Below, one piece after another: positions 8,571 through 16,997 of a stretch of DNA of 62,362 bases. The translations under genes were made by a program, and so were the position numbers. The notes under the pieces were generated by a model that did no database searches, was not told the origin of the DNA, and was given only the letters and a program-made list of their open reading frames with translations. The DNA is from JBBSGD01 sp038254435 (GTDB lineage: Bacteria; Actinomycetota; CADDZG01; WHSQ01), in contig JBBSGD010000010.1 in the NCBI GenBank assembly GCA_038254435.1, positions 1 through 62,362 of the forward strand, written 5' to 3'. The stretch's first letter is position 1. Each line of letters begins with the position of its first letter.

Positions 8571-8619
8571 CAACTCTTCTCAAATCCGTGCGACTTTCGG
8601 GCCCTGGTGAGAAAAGTTG
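8571..8619. repeat. Dispersed inverted-repeat element, copy 2
   Basis: This 49-bp element matches the one at 2041-2089 in length and layout: arms CAACTCTTCTCA and TGAGAAAAGTTG, core AATCCGTGCGACTTTCG, then a GCGGG tail. It lies about 80 bases upstream of the YjbR-family gene. Arm differences between the copies largely preserve pairing. Confidence 0.6.
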
Positions 8620-8696
8620 CGGGGGGCGGAGGCTACTGAGCCGCTTCCCCGAGCGCTCGGGTCACGCGTCGGTGACCGCCGCGTCACAATGGAAGC

Positions 8697-9062
8697 GTGG
8701 CCGATTATCCCCTCCACAAGCTGCGGCGGTTATGTCTGGCTCTCCCGGAAACCACCGAGCGGCGCAGCCACGGCGAGCCCGCGTGGTTCGTTCGCGACAA
8801 GAAGCTGTTCGTCACCTATGCCGATCACCATCACGATGACAGACTAGCTTTTTGGTGTGCAACCCCCGAGGGTGCTCAAGACGGGATGGTCGCGGCGGAG
8901 CCGGCGCGCTTCTTCGTGCCGCCCTACGTGGGGGGCCGCGGCTGGCTCGGTGTGTTCCTCGACGCGGCAATCGATTGGGACGAGATCGCCGAGCTGGTGG
9001 CGAACGCCTACCGCTCCGTTGCTCCCAGGCGGCTCGTCGCGGAGCTGGATGCGCAGATGTGA
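8697..9062 (+). CDS. MmcQ/YjbR (DUF419) family protein
   Basis: This 121-residue protein starts at GTG 8697 and has the YjbR/CyaY-like fold signature: 'LALPETTERRSHGEPAWFV', then 'KLFVTYADHHHDDRLAFWC' and a C-terminal helix 'WDEIAELVANAYRSVAP'. The family is common in Actinobacteria and has been proposed to bind DNA, but no firm function is known. The length is normal. It is followed on the same strand by the broken glyoxalase-like gene. Confidence 0.85.
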   Translation: MADYPLHKLRRLCLALPETTERRSHGEPAWFVRDKKLFVTYADHHHDDRLAFWCATPEGAQDGMVAAEPARFFVPPYVGGRGWLGVFLDAAIDWDEIAELVANAYRSVAPRRLVAELDAQM

Positions 9063-9156
9063 GCCGAAAGACCGCCGTTCGCCGTCGTTTCCCCGAGAGT
9101 ATGTTTCGAGCACACGGTCGATATTGGTCGAGCTCCAGCCCGATAAGAAGGCCCTC

Positions 9157-9614
9157 ATGGCAGAGGTCAAGCCGGTTCCCGACGAGTATCCGCAGGTCAT
9201 TCCACCCTCTGCGTAGACGGCGCTGCGGCCACCATCGAGTTCTACGGCAAGGTCTTCGTTGCCACGGAAAGTAGGCGCATGCCAGCACCGGACGACAAGA
9301 TCGGCACGCCGAGCTCCAGATGGACGATTCGGCGATCATGCTGTCCGACGAGTTCCCGCAGATGGGAATACGCAGCCCCAAGGCCCTCGGGGGCTCCAGT
9401 GACGCTGCACGTCTACGTCGAGGATGTCGACGAGGTCTTTGACCGGGCTTTGAGGGCGGGAGCCACGTCTTTGCGAGCGGTGAAGGACCACTTCTACGGC
9501 GATCGCTCCGGTCAGTTCGAGGACCCCTTCGGACATCGCTGGAGCGTCGCCAGTCACATCGAGGACGTAGCGCCCGAGGAGATGTCCCGGCGGGCCGCCG
9601 AAGTCATGGGCTGA
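9157..9614 (+). pseudogene. VOC (glyoxalase/bleomycin resistance) family gene with three frameshifts
   Basis: Read across three frames the segment gives a complete VOC protein. It starts at ATG 9157 ('MAEVKPVPDEYPQVIP'), shifts near 9205 to 'LCVDGAAATIEFYGKVF', shifts near 9303 to 'ELQMDDSAIMLSDEFPQMG', and shifts near 9399 to 'VTLHVYVEDVDEVFDRALR' and the normal end 'HIEDVAPEEMSRRAAEVMG'. Each shift is a one- or two-base change. The family normally runs about 150 residues in one frame as a cytoplasmic metal-dependent or binding protein. Decay or sequencing indels could each explain it. Confidence 0.8.
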
Positions 9615-9693
9615 CCGCAAGCGCGGTCCGCATGCAGAGGCCCCGAAACGCCGCTGCCGCACGTTGACACGCGGCAGCTTGTCCCTCCACTCC

Positions 9694-10674
9694 TCAGCGC
9701 CGCTCTTGTCGTCCTTGCGCGCTGCGGTCGATCCGATCTACCGAGAGCAGTCTCTTGCTCTCGTCGTGATCGACCTGCAGGGTGGTGTGCTCGATGCCGA
9801 ATCCTTCTTTCAGCAGCAACTCGACCTCTCTGCGGATTGCGTGGCAGTCGCCGTCGAGCTCCACCAAGACGTGCGCCGCCAGCGCGGGGAAACCCGAGGT
9901 GATCTCCCACACGTGCAGGTCGTGGACATCGGTGACCTGAGGACGGCTGCTGATGGTTGTCCCGATCTCGTCTGGGTCCAAGCCTCGCGGCGCGGCCTCG
10001 AGAAACACACGGCCCGAAGATCGCAAGAGGCCGGCAGAAGCACGTAGCATCAACCCGGCAACGACCAGAGATGCGATGGGGTCGGCTCGCACAAAGCCGG
10101 TGGCAAGGATCACGGCGCCCGCTGCGGCGGTTCCGATAAACGCATACAGGTCGGTAACGATGTGCTGGAAGGACCCCTCGACGTTGAGGCTTCGGCGGTC
10201 GGCTTTGGAGACTTGCCAGGCGGCGAGGAGGTTCACCGCGATCCCGGCGATTGCCACGCCGAGGACGGCCGCGCCCGCAACATCGGGAGGCGTGATGAGT
10301 CGCCGGACTGCCTCGAAGATGACAAACAGCGCGATCACCAAGAGGGCTATCCCATTCACCTGAGCCGCGAGTATCTCAGTGCGCTTGAGCCCGAACGTCA
10401 TGGCACCCTTGGGAGGCCGGCGCGCCCATCGCATCGCCATCAACGACAGCCCGAGGGCGCCGGCGTCGGTGAGCATGTGGCCGGCGTCGGACAGTAGGGC
10501 CAGCGACGAGGCGAGCACACCGGCAATGATCTCGACCACCATGAACGCGACGATCAGTGCCAGCGCCACTGCAAGACGGCGCCGGTCGGCGCAGGGGTTG
10601 ACGAGATGGGAGTGCCCGGAATGATCTGTGTGCGCAGGCCGCCCATCTCCTGGCTCGGGACCGGCAGGGTTCAT
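9694..10674 (-). CDS. Cation diffusion facilitator (CzcD/ZitB-like) metal efflux protein
   Basis: I take the ATG at 10674, one base after the stop of the upstream gene, so the two are probably translationally coupled. The protein has a His-rich N-terminus ('HTDHSGHSH'), six membrane helices and a cytoplasmic C-terminal domain. The CDF signature 'SLALLSDAGHMLTDAGALG' contains the HxxxD metal site in helix II, and 'HIVTDLYAFIG' gives the matching site in helix V. Such proteins export Zn, Cd or Co in exchange for protons. It is the last gene of a metal-response operon led by a CadC-like sensor. Confidence 0.93.
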   Translation of the reverse strand: MNPAGPEPGDGRPAHTDHSGHSHLVNPCADRRRLAVALALIVAFMVVEIIAGVLASSLALLSDAGHMLTDAGALGLSLMAMRWARRPPKGAMTFGLKRTEILAAQVNGIALLVIALFVIFEAVRRLITPPDVAGAAVLGVAIAGIAVNLLAAWQVSKADRRSLNVEGSFQHIVTDLYAFIGTAAAGAVILATGFVRADPIASLVVAGLMLRASAGLLRSSGRVFLEAAPRGLDPDEIGTTISSRPQVTDVHDLHVWEITSGFPALAAHVLVELDGDCHAIRREVELLLKEGFGIEHTTLQVDHDESKRLLSVDRIDRSAQGRQERR

Positions 10675-10675
10675 G

Positions 10676-11362
10676 TCAACACTCGTTGCAGCAACTCTTG
10701 CCCCGCCAACCGGCGACACCCTCGTTCGCGGCAACGGCCATGATGGCGAGGCCCGCTACCGAGTCTGCCCACCACCAACCGAGCAGCGCGTTGGCTCCAA
10801 GCCCGATCAGCAGCGCGACCGAGAGATAGGCGCACACCATGTTCTGGGCACCCTCACTCTGTGTGGCGCGCGATCCAAGCTCGATTCCGGTGCGCCGCTT
10901 TGCCAGCGCCAGCAGCGGCATGGTGGGCGCGGTAAGGGCGGCGAGGCCGATTCCCACCCAGCTCGTGCCGGCATGGCCCTTGCCCAGAAGAGCGTGAATC
11001 GCTTCGATGCCGACATAGGCCGCCAGCACGAAGAAGGACGCGGCTATTAGCCGCTGTGCCCGCTTCTCGGCCGCCTCGGATTCGGAGCGCCGGAGCGCGA
11101 CGCGCCAGATGACCACGAATCCTGCAGCACCCTCGATCAGGGAGTCGAAACCGAACCCGACGAGAGCCACCGAAGAGGCAGCAACGCCGGCGGCCAGCGC
11201 TACCGAGAACTCGATCAAGTGCCAGGCGATACCGGTCCAAGCTAGGAGACGGGCCCGCCTCAACAAACGGTTTCGATCCCCTCCAGGCACAAGCCGTGAA
11301 TCTGTCTGCGCGTCGCCGAAAGGGCCGCCCTCGATCGTGTGAAGTCCTCGGATGTCAGCCAC
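10676..11362 (-). CDS. CDF-like cation efflux membrane protein with cysteine-rich tail
   Basis: The GTG at 11362 overlaps the end of the upstream regulator gene by eight bases. The protein has about six hydrophobic helices. 'VGFGFDSLIEGAAGFVVIW' resembles the helix II site of cation efflux proteins, and 'WWWADSVAGLAIMAVAANEG' resembles helix V. It ends in 'GKSCCNEC', a soft-metal binding tail. It lacks the large C-terminal domain of the neighbouring CDF protein. The tight spacing on both sides suggests one transcript carrying sensor, short exporter and long exporter. The likely substrate is Cd, Zn or Pb, inferred from the sensor. Confidence 0.85.
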   Translation of the reverse strand: MADIRGLHTIEGGPFGDAQTDSRLVPGGDRNRLLRRARLLAWTGIAWHLIEFSVALAAGVAASSVALVGFGFDSLIEGAAGFVVIWRVALRRSESEAAEKRAQRLIAASFFVLAAYVGIEAIHALLGKGHAGTSWVGIGLAALTAPTMPLLALAKRRTGIELGSRATQSEGAQNMVCAYLSVALLIGLGANALLGWWWADSVAGLAIMAVAANEGVAGWRGKSCCNEC

Positions 11363-11774
11363 CGGCGGCCTGGTCTGCGTGACCGACGTGTTGCAGGCCG
11401 ATGTCGAGCAGCAGCCGGATGTGCTCGTCTTCGAGCGAGTAGTAGACATTGCGGCCCTGTTTGCGTCGCCGGACGAGACGGCTCGAGCGCAACAGCCTCA
11501 GATTGTGCGAACAGGCCGTTTGTGTCAGACCCGTGATCGCCGCCATATCACACACGCACAGCTCCCCTGCGGTCAGCAGGGAGACGATGAGGCGAACGCG
11601 CCCTGGATCGGACATGACCCGGAAGAGTTCGGTCAACCCCCGGGCGGTCATTTCGTCCGGCAGCTCGGCGAGTACCGAGGACACTCTCTGCGGCTGGACA
11701 CACTCGGTGGCGCAGCGCTCGGCCTGGGCCGGCACTACCGCCGCGCCGTTCGACCCGGATACCTTCACAAACAT
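11355..11774 (-). CDS. ArsR/SmtB-family metal-sensing repressor, CadC-like
   Basis: The winged-helix core runs 'LFRVMSDPGRVRLIVSLL', 'ELCVCDMAAITGLTQTACSH' (metal loop and recognition helix) and 'RRRKQGRNVYYSLEDEHI'. CadC senses Cd/Pb/Zn through cysteines in an N-terminal Cx3C and in the ELCVCD loop; both are present here ('ERCATEC' and 'ELCVCD'). It should repress its own operon and release DNA when metal binds. The ATG at 11774 is the best start, since upstream codons in the frame do not look like part of the family. The two CDF exporters follow in the same operon. Confidence 0.88.
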   Translation of the reverse strand: MFVKVSGSNGAAVVPAQAERCATECVQPQRVSSVLAELPDEMTARGLTELFRVMSDPGRVRLIVSLLTAGELCVCDMAAITGLTQTACSHNLRLLRSSRLVRRRKQGRNVYYSLEDEHIRLLLDIGLQHVGHADQAAGG

Positions 11775-11782
11775 GAAGATAT
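11759..11782. promoter_or_regulatory. Inverted repeat overlapping the start of the CadC-like gene (possible operator)
   Basis: Arms ATACCTTCA and TGAAGATAT pair at eight of nine positions around a six-base spacer. The repeat covers the ATG of the repressor gene and is AT-rich compared with its surroundings, as ArsR/SmtB operators usually are. Autorepression from this position is an inference. Confidence 0.4.
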
Positions 11783-12010
11783 CATCGCCGCGATCCCCCG
11801 GGATCGTGGCTCGATCCAGAGTCGCGTACCGCAGCCGGTCGAGGCTCGTCGCGTTCCGTTGCGGAATCCGGGACGCAGCGCGCAAGGCCCGCCCCAGCGT
11901 CACGCAACACACGATTTCGGGCAGGCGAGCAATCCGCGCAGCGGCGGCGGCATCGGCGTGGCTAGTATTCTTTGTTCGCTTTCAGCCCTTCCAGGCGGGA
12001 CAACAAGGGA

Positions 12011-13957
12011 ATGGTCGGCACGCCGTCGAGCGATAGATCTCTAGTGGCTTACGCGTCCAAGGTCGGCGTCCTCGCGGCCGTCTATTTCGGCGCGGCACGT
12101 CTGGGCCTATCCCTTCAGGCGGCTCACGGCAATGCCACCCCGGTATGGGCGCCGGCAGGCATCGCTCTGGCCGCCCTGTTGCTCGTCGGGCTGCGCATGT
12201 GGCCCGGGATCGCTTTGGGCGCCTTCTTCGGCACTCTGTCGACGGGCGCGCCTGTGGCCGCGGCCCTGGGAGTGGGCGTCGGCAACACCGTGGAGGGGCT
12301 CCTAGCCGCCTATGTGCTCACGAGGTTTCTCGATTTCCGCGCCTCGCTCGAGAGAGTGCGCGACGTCCTGTCTCTCGCCGTCGCGGGTGCGCTGGGCAGC
12401 ACGCTCATAGGGGCAACCATCGGGCTCACGTCTTTGTGGTTGGCGGGGGTCATGTCGTCGCGCGACTACTGGTCGGTATGGGGATTGTGGTGGTTCGGCG
12501 ATGCCATGAGCATCTTGTTGGTCACCCCTCTCCTACTTGCTTGGTCACGTCGCAAGCCCGACATCTCGCTGGCCTGGCTACGCGTTGCCGAGGGCCTCGT
12601 GCTCCTTGCCGCGCTGGCGCTGGTTAGCGGTCTATCTTTCTTTGGCGGCCGGCCCGACTACCCATTCATCATCTTTCCCATTGTCGTCTGGGCCGCCGTC
12701 AGATTCCGCCAGCGCGGCGTCACGATGGCAAGCTTCGTGGTCGCGGCGCTGGGGATCATTGCGACGCTCAACCGCTCTCTGCCGGTGCGCGGCCAGTCAC
12801 TCACCGACGGAGTCGTAAACCTGCAAGCGCTCATCGGCGTCATGGCGCTTACGGGACTGATCCTCGCCGCCACCATCACCGAACGCCTTGCAGCCGACGA
12901 GCAACTGCGCCGTTCCGAGGAGCGCACGAGGGCGATCTTCCAAAATCTCGCGATTGGCATCGCGGTGGCAGATCGCAACGGCCGCCTCATCGAGACCAAC
13001 CCCGCCTATCGTCAGATGCTGAATCTCGAGGCCCACCAGATCCACGGGCGAACGTTCGCAGAGTTCACCCACCCAGACGACCTCGCCAGAAACAAGGCCT
13101 TGTTTGACGAGCTCATCGCCGACAAGCGCCAGCACTACCAGCTTGAAAAGCGCTACTTCAGGGCCGGCGGCGAGCTCATCTGGGTCAACACCACCGTCTC
13201 GCTCACGCGCGATTCCGAGGGACGCCCCCAGTACGCCGTCGGCCTCTTCGAGAACATCACCGAACGCAAGAAGCTCGAGGTCTTCAGGAACCAGTTCGTC
13301 GCCAATGCGGCGCACGAGCTGCGCACGCCGCTGACCGCGGTAACCGGCTTCGCGACACTGCTGGCCGACCGCCGCTTCGACCTGTCACCGGCAAAGGTCG
13401 AAGCTTGCATCGACGGCCTCAAGGATGGAGCTCGCCGGCTGCGAGGCCTCGTCGAGAACGTGCTCGACCTTACTCAGGTGCAGGAAGGCCGCCTCAAGGT
13501 GACCCTCCAGTCCGTCGAGCTGTCCGAAGTGGCGATCGAAGCCATCAAGGCCGCGGCGCCACCTGAAGAAAAGGTAGTCCATGCGCTCGTCGAGCCCGGT
13601 ATCACCGTGCTCGCCGACGCCGCCCGTCTCGAGCAGATCGTGACCAACCTCCTCACCAATGCTTACCGCTACGGAGGTCCGACAATAACGATCCAAGCGG
13701 AGGATGCAGACGCGCACGTCGACCTCATCGTGGCCGACGATGGCCGCGGCGCTCCGCCGGAGTTGATCCCTTACCTCTTCGAACCGTTCAGGCGCGGCGG
13801 GAACGCGAACGGCGCGCCGGGGTCCGGGCTCGGCCTCGCCATCGTGCGAATGATCGTTGAGGCCTTCGGCGGCCGCATCTGGTACGAGCCGGGCGATCCC
13901 ACCGGGGCTCGTTTCGTGCTCAGGCTGGTCAAGGTCGGCACCGAGGTTCCCGTTTGA
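12011..13957 (+). CDS. MASE1-PAS hybrid membrane sensor histidine kinase
   Basis: About 648 residues. The first 290 hold the multi-helix MASE1 sensor domain ('GNATPVWAPAGIALAALLL', 'WWFGDAMSILLVTPLLL'). A PAS domain follows (about 300-420, 'AIFQNLAIGIAVADRNGRL' to 'YAVGLFENITERKKLE'), then the HisKA domain with the phosphorylated His in 'NAAHELRTPLTAV', and a HATPase domain with N-box 'QIVTNLLTNAYRYGG', 'DDGRGAPPE' and 'GSGLGLAIV'. It autophosphorylates in response to an unknown signal. No response regulator is adjacent, so its partner lies elsewhere. The ATG at 12011 was preferred over the TTG at 11972. It is divergent from the metal operon. Confidence 0.9.
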   Translation: MVGTPSSDRSLVAYASKVGVLAAVYFGAARLGLSLQAAHGNATPVWAPAGIALAALLLVGLRMWPGIALGAFFGTLSTGAPVAAALGVGVGNTVEGLLAAYVLTRFLDFRASLERVRDVLSLAVAGALGSTLIGATIGLTSLWLAGVMSSRDYWSVWGLWWFGDAMSILLVTPLLLAWSRRKPDISLAWLRVAEGLVLLAALALVSGLSFFGGRPDYPFIIFPIVVWAAVRFRQRGVTMASFVVAALGIIATLNRSLPVRGQSLTDGVVNLQALIGVMALTGLILAATITERLAADEQLRRSEERTRAIFQNLAIGIAVADRNGRLIETNPAYRQMLNLEAHQIHGRTFAEFTHPDDLARNKALFDELIADKRQHYQLEKRYFRAGGELIWVNTTVSLTRDSEGRPQYAVGLFENITERKKLEVFRNQFVANAAHELRTPLTAVTGFATLLADRRFDLSPAKVEACIDGLKDGARRLRGLVENVLDLTQVQEGRLKVTLQSVELSEVAIEAIKAAAPPEEKVVHALVEPGITVLADAARLEQIVTNLLTNAYRYGGPTITIQAEDADAHVDLIVADDGRGAPPELIPYLFEPFRRGGNANGAPGSGLGLAIVRMIVEAFGGRIWYEPGDPTGARFVLRLVKVGTEVPV

Positions 13958-14018
13958 GCGCACGCTTAACCCGCATGGTCGTCCTCGCGGGATACGTGAC
14001 TCGACATCGTCTTGTGAC

Positions 14019-14453
14019 GTGCGCCTGCGACGCGCTGAGCTGAGCGATGGCGTCGCTTCCGGCGCGATCGCAGCGGCCCTCAGCGGGGCACCGTCCACCA
14101 TCCACGCCCTGAGCACGAGGCGTCCGGTTCTCGAGCCCTCTCTCGCGGCCGGCTCGTTGGTGTTGCCGGGCGAGACGCGCACCGGCCCCCTCCTCGGCGC
14201 GGCCCTTGTCGTGCACATCGCCCTGTCGCTAGGCTGGGGCGTGGCCTTGTCGCTGACGCTGTCTCGCAGCAAGACCGCGCTGTGGGGCGGTGTCGCCGGA
14301 CTGGGCATCGCCGCGCTCGACCTCGGCGTGGCCGGCCGGCACGTACCCAGGATCGCCGCTCTCCCCCTTGTTCCCCAGGTCGCGGATCACCTCGCTTTCG
14401 GGCTTGTGACGGGCGCCGTCCTCGCGCGCCGGCGCGCGCGACAAGAGCTCTAG
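14019..14453 (+). CDS. Conserved hypothetical membrane protein
   Basis: The frame has no ATG in its likely coding part, so GTG 14019 is the best start, though not a certain one. The product of about 144 residues has hydrophobic segments 'GAALVVHIALSLGWGVALSL' and 'WGGVAGLGIAALDLGVAG', and ends in a basic 'ARRRARQEL'. 'SGAIAAALSGAPSTIHAL' looks like a conserved N-terminal motif that I associate with uncharacterised actinobacterial membrane proteins. It overlaps the convergent methyltransferase gene by four bases. Confidence 0.6.
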   Translation: MRLRRAELSDGVASGAIAAALSGAPSTIHALSTRRPVLEPSLAAGSLVLPGETRTGPLLGAALVVHIALSLGWGVALSLTLSRSKTALWGGVAGLGIAALDLGVAGRHVPRIAALPLVPQVADHLAFGLVTGAVLARRRARQEL

Positions 14454-15145
14454 CGAAGGCGCGTCCCGGCCACTATCTGGGCGGCCCCCGGCCACAGCAG
14501 CGTGCGCTTGATCTCCTCGAACCCGGCCGCGGCGAGCATGGTTGCAAGCTCGCCGGGTTCTGGGAGATAGGCCGTCGAGCGAGGCAGGTAGTCGTACGCG
14601 TCCCGGTCGGACAGGAGTCCTCCGATAATTGGAACCATCTTGCGGAAGTAGAACGAGTGCCCGGCCCGCACGACCCGGGAGCGTGGCTCGGCGACCTCGA
14701 GGAGAACCACTCTTCCGCCCGGGCGAACCACGCGAGCGATCTCGAAGAAGAGGCGGTGAAGGTCCGTCACGTTGCGAAGCCCGAACCCGCTGACGATCCC
14801 GTCGAGCGAGCCACTCGCCAGCGGCATCGCCAGCGCGTTCCCTTGCACGAGCGGGGCAGTGGTCCTTGCGGCCGCCAGCATGCCTGCAGAGAGATCAATT
14901 CCCACCGCTCGCATGTGCGAGCGGTGGAGAAGATTGCAGAGATCCCCCGTGCCACACGCCACGTCGAGGACACGCGATCGAGGCGGCAGTCTCAACTCGG
15001 TGATCGCACGGCGCCGCCACCCCCGGTCGAGCCCGAGGCTCATGATGCGGTTCACGAAGTCATAGCGGGCGGCGATGGCATCGAACATGTCGCGTACGGC
15101 CCGCTCCTTGGCGGCGCCACTGGGCAACTCTTTCAGGATGCTCAT
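14450..15145 (-). CDS. menG: Demethylmenaquinone methyltransferase (UbiE/MenG)
   Basis: The enzyme methylates demethylmenaquinone with SAM, the last step of menaquinone synthesis. Family signatures are present: 'VRDMFDAIAARYDFVNRIMS', 'SRVLDVACGTGDLC' (SAM motif I), 'GIDLSAGML', 'DGIVSGFGLRNVTDL' and 'RVVLLEVAEP'. The ending 'YLPEPGELATMLAAAGFEEI' is also typical. At 231 residues the length is normal. It has no other men genes beside it in this window. Confidence 0.92.
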   Translation of the reverse strand: MSILKELPSGAAKERAVRDMFDAIAARYDFVNRIMSLGLDRGWRRRAITELRLPPRSRVLDVACGTGDLCNLLHRSHMRAVGIDLSAGMLAAARTTAPLVQGNALAMPLASGSLDGIVSGFGLRNVTDLHRLFFEIARVVRPGGRVVLLEVAEPRSRVVRAGHSFYFRKMVPIIGGLLSDRDAYDYLPRSTAYLPEPGELATMLAAAGFEEIKRTLLWPGAAQIVAGTRLR

Positions 15146-15202
15146 TGCCCGACTGTACGAGCACGAGAAGGTTCGCCGAGCAAGAAGGAGGCAAGCCTGC
15201 AG

Positions 15203-15577
15203 CTATCTACCGCCCAGCAGCTCCGGGAGGGTTCGCCAGAAGCGGCCGCGGGGGTAGACCTCGAGGCCCGCGGAGCGTGCAGCCTTTCCCAGCTCGACGT
15301 CTATGTGTGAGAAGTAACCGAGCGACCGCTGTGGAGCGTTGCCGGCGGTGCGAGCTTCGACGAGGCGAGCGAGCGCAGCTTCGCGCCCCTCGTCCAGATC
15401 CAGGATCAGAATCTTGCACTTGCCGGCTGCAAGTGACTCGGGCAGCTCCGCTAGAGAAACGAAGGAGCACGACGAGCCGGCTCGGTCCGCCGCATCCGTT
15501 ATCCGCGAACGGGCAAGGAGATCTCCTCCCGCTACCAGTACATGCAGGCCGCTCGCGTGCGAGTCTTGTTCACGCAT
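15203..15577 (-). CDS. Receiver-like single-domain protein of unknown role
   Basis: The 124-residue protein has the beta-alpha rhythm of a response-regulator receiver: 'GLHVLVAGGDLLARSRITDA' at strand 1, 'CKILILDLDEG' at strand 3, and 'RSLGYFSHID' near strand 4. The usual acidic pair after strand 1 is missing and the D in 'LILDLDE' is the only candidate phosphosite, so it may be a non-phosphorylated receiver fold. No output domain is present. It lies between menG and pncB on the same strand. Confidence 0.7.
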   Translation of the reverse strand: MREQDSHASGLHVLVAGGDLLARSRITDAADRAGSSCSFVSLAELPESLAAGKCKILILDLDEGREAALARLVEARTAGNAPQRSLGYFSHIDVELGKAARSAGLEVYPRGRFWRTLPELLGGR

Positions 15578-15628
15578 GTCGCATCTCCCTTATTCATGTC
15601 CCGCCAATGCGCCGACGCAATGCGCTTG

Positions 15629-16978
15629 CTAGCGCTCTTCCGACAGCATGCGGCGTACGAGATCCCGCAGGCGAGGTGCCTCCTCAACCGGATAGAAGCT
15701 CCCGCGCGGCTCGAGCGAGCGCAGATCTGCCGGTAGTGCCGCCAGCGTCTTGACGCACCGCTTGCGCAGAATGTCGAGGGACTCGGGCTCATCGATCCGT
15801 TTGCCGTGTTGCATGACGGGCTCGAGCAGAGGCCTGCCCCCCGGCACGTCCTCGTCGACCAGAGCGATGACGTCGCCCGAGTAGCACCCGTTATCGATGT
15901 GACGAAAGACCTGCTTGAGCCCGGGCAGGGTCGCCTTTCCCGTCGACAGCTTGATCTTAGCTCTGCCGTTCTCTGCGACGAGCTTGTAGACACCCCCCAG
16001 CGAGGGTGCATCTCCGCTCGTTCCGAGCTGGGTTCCGACTCCAAATGCCTTCACCGGAGTGTCTTTGCCGACAAGCTCTTCTATGCGGTACTCGTCAAGG
16101 TCGCCCGACAGCACTATGCCGGCATCGGTGAGGCCGCCGTCGTCGAGTATCTTGCGCACGGACCGGCTGAGCTCCCCCAGCTCTCCTGAATCAATTCGTA
16201 CCCCTCGTATGCGAATTCCCTCGCGGTGCAGGTCGCCGGCGAGCCGCACGACGCGGCGCGCCCCTTCCTCGGCATCGAAGGTGTCTATCAAGAGCGTCGC
16301 TACGTGCGGGAAGTCCTCGGCAAAAGCCTTGAAGGCTGCGACCTCGTCCTCGAACGCCATGATGTAGGAGTGCGCCATCGTGCCGTTGACGGGGATCCCA
16401 AACGCCTGTCCGGCGAGCACATTGCTGGTTGCGGACGCCCCCGCGATGTACGCCGCGCGCGCGGCCTTGAGTCCCGCGTCCGCCCCATGATCACGGCGCA
16501 GCGAGAAATCGATGAACTCCCTGTCTCTCGTTGCGAGGGCGATGCGCGCTGCTTTCGACGCGATCATCGTTTGAAAACCAACGCAGTTGAGTAGGAACGA
16601 TTCGGCGATCTGAGCTTCGATGAGCGGCGCCGTGACCCTGAGGAGCGGCTCGCGCGCAAACACCGCCTCTCCCTCCGGCATGGCCCATACCTCGCCGGTA
16701 AAGCGAAAGTTCCCGAGGTAGTCGAGGAAGTCATCCTCGAACAATCCCAGCGTGCCCAGGTAATTGATCGACTCCGAGGTGAAGTGCAGACTCTGAAGAT
16801 AGTCGAGCGCCTGCTCGAGGCCGCAGGCGATGAGAAAGTTGCGGCTGTCCGGGAGCTCACGCACGAACAAGTCGAACGTCGCCTCTTCGTGCATGCCGCG
16901 CTTGAAGTACCCGGCCGACATCGTAAGCTCGTAGAGATCCGTGAGGAGTGCGGAGTTTTCGTCGGTGACCCAGTTCAT
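15629..16978 (-). CDS. pncB: Nicotinate phosphoribosyltransferase
   Basis: PncB makes nicotinate mononucleotide from nicotinate and PRPP, the committing step of NAD salvage. The ATG at 16978 has GGAGGACGAG directly upstream. Conserved parts are 'LLTDLYELTMSAGYFKRG' at the start, 'EFIDFSLRRDHGADAG' (the RR motif binding phosphate), 'GTMAHSYIMAF' with the phosphorylated-His region, 'GVRIDSGELGELSR' and 'GVGTQLGTSGDAPSLGGVYK'. At 449 residues the length is normal. It follows pncA by 19 bases, so the two salvage steps are probably made from one transcript. Confidence 0.95.
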   Translation of the reverse strand: MNWVTDENSALLTDLYELTMSAGYFKRGMHEEATFDLFVRELPDSRNFLIACGLEQALDYLQSLHFTSESINYLGTLGLFEDDFLDYLGNFRFTGEVWAMPEGEAVFAREPLLRVTAPLIEAQIAESFLLNCVGFQTMIASKAARIALATRDREFIDFSLRRDHGADAGLKAARAAYIAGASATSNVLAGQAFGIPVNGTMAHSYIMAFEDEVAAFKAFAEDFPHVATLLIDTFDAEEGARRVVRLAGDLHREGIRIRGVRIDSGELGELSRSVRKILDDGGLTDAGIVLSGDLDEYRIEELVGKDTPVKAFGVGTQLGTSGDAPSLGGVYKLVAENGRAKIKLSTGKATLPGLKQVFRHIDNGCYSGDVIALVDEDVPGGRPLLEPVMQHGKRIDEPESLDILRKRCVKTLAALPADLRSLEPRGSFYPVEEAPRLRDLVRRMLSEER

Positions 16979-16997
16979 CTCGTCCTCCCGCGTGCGA

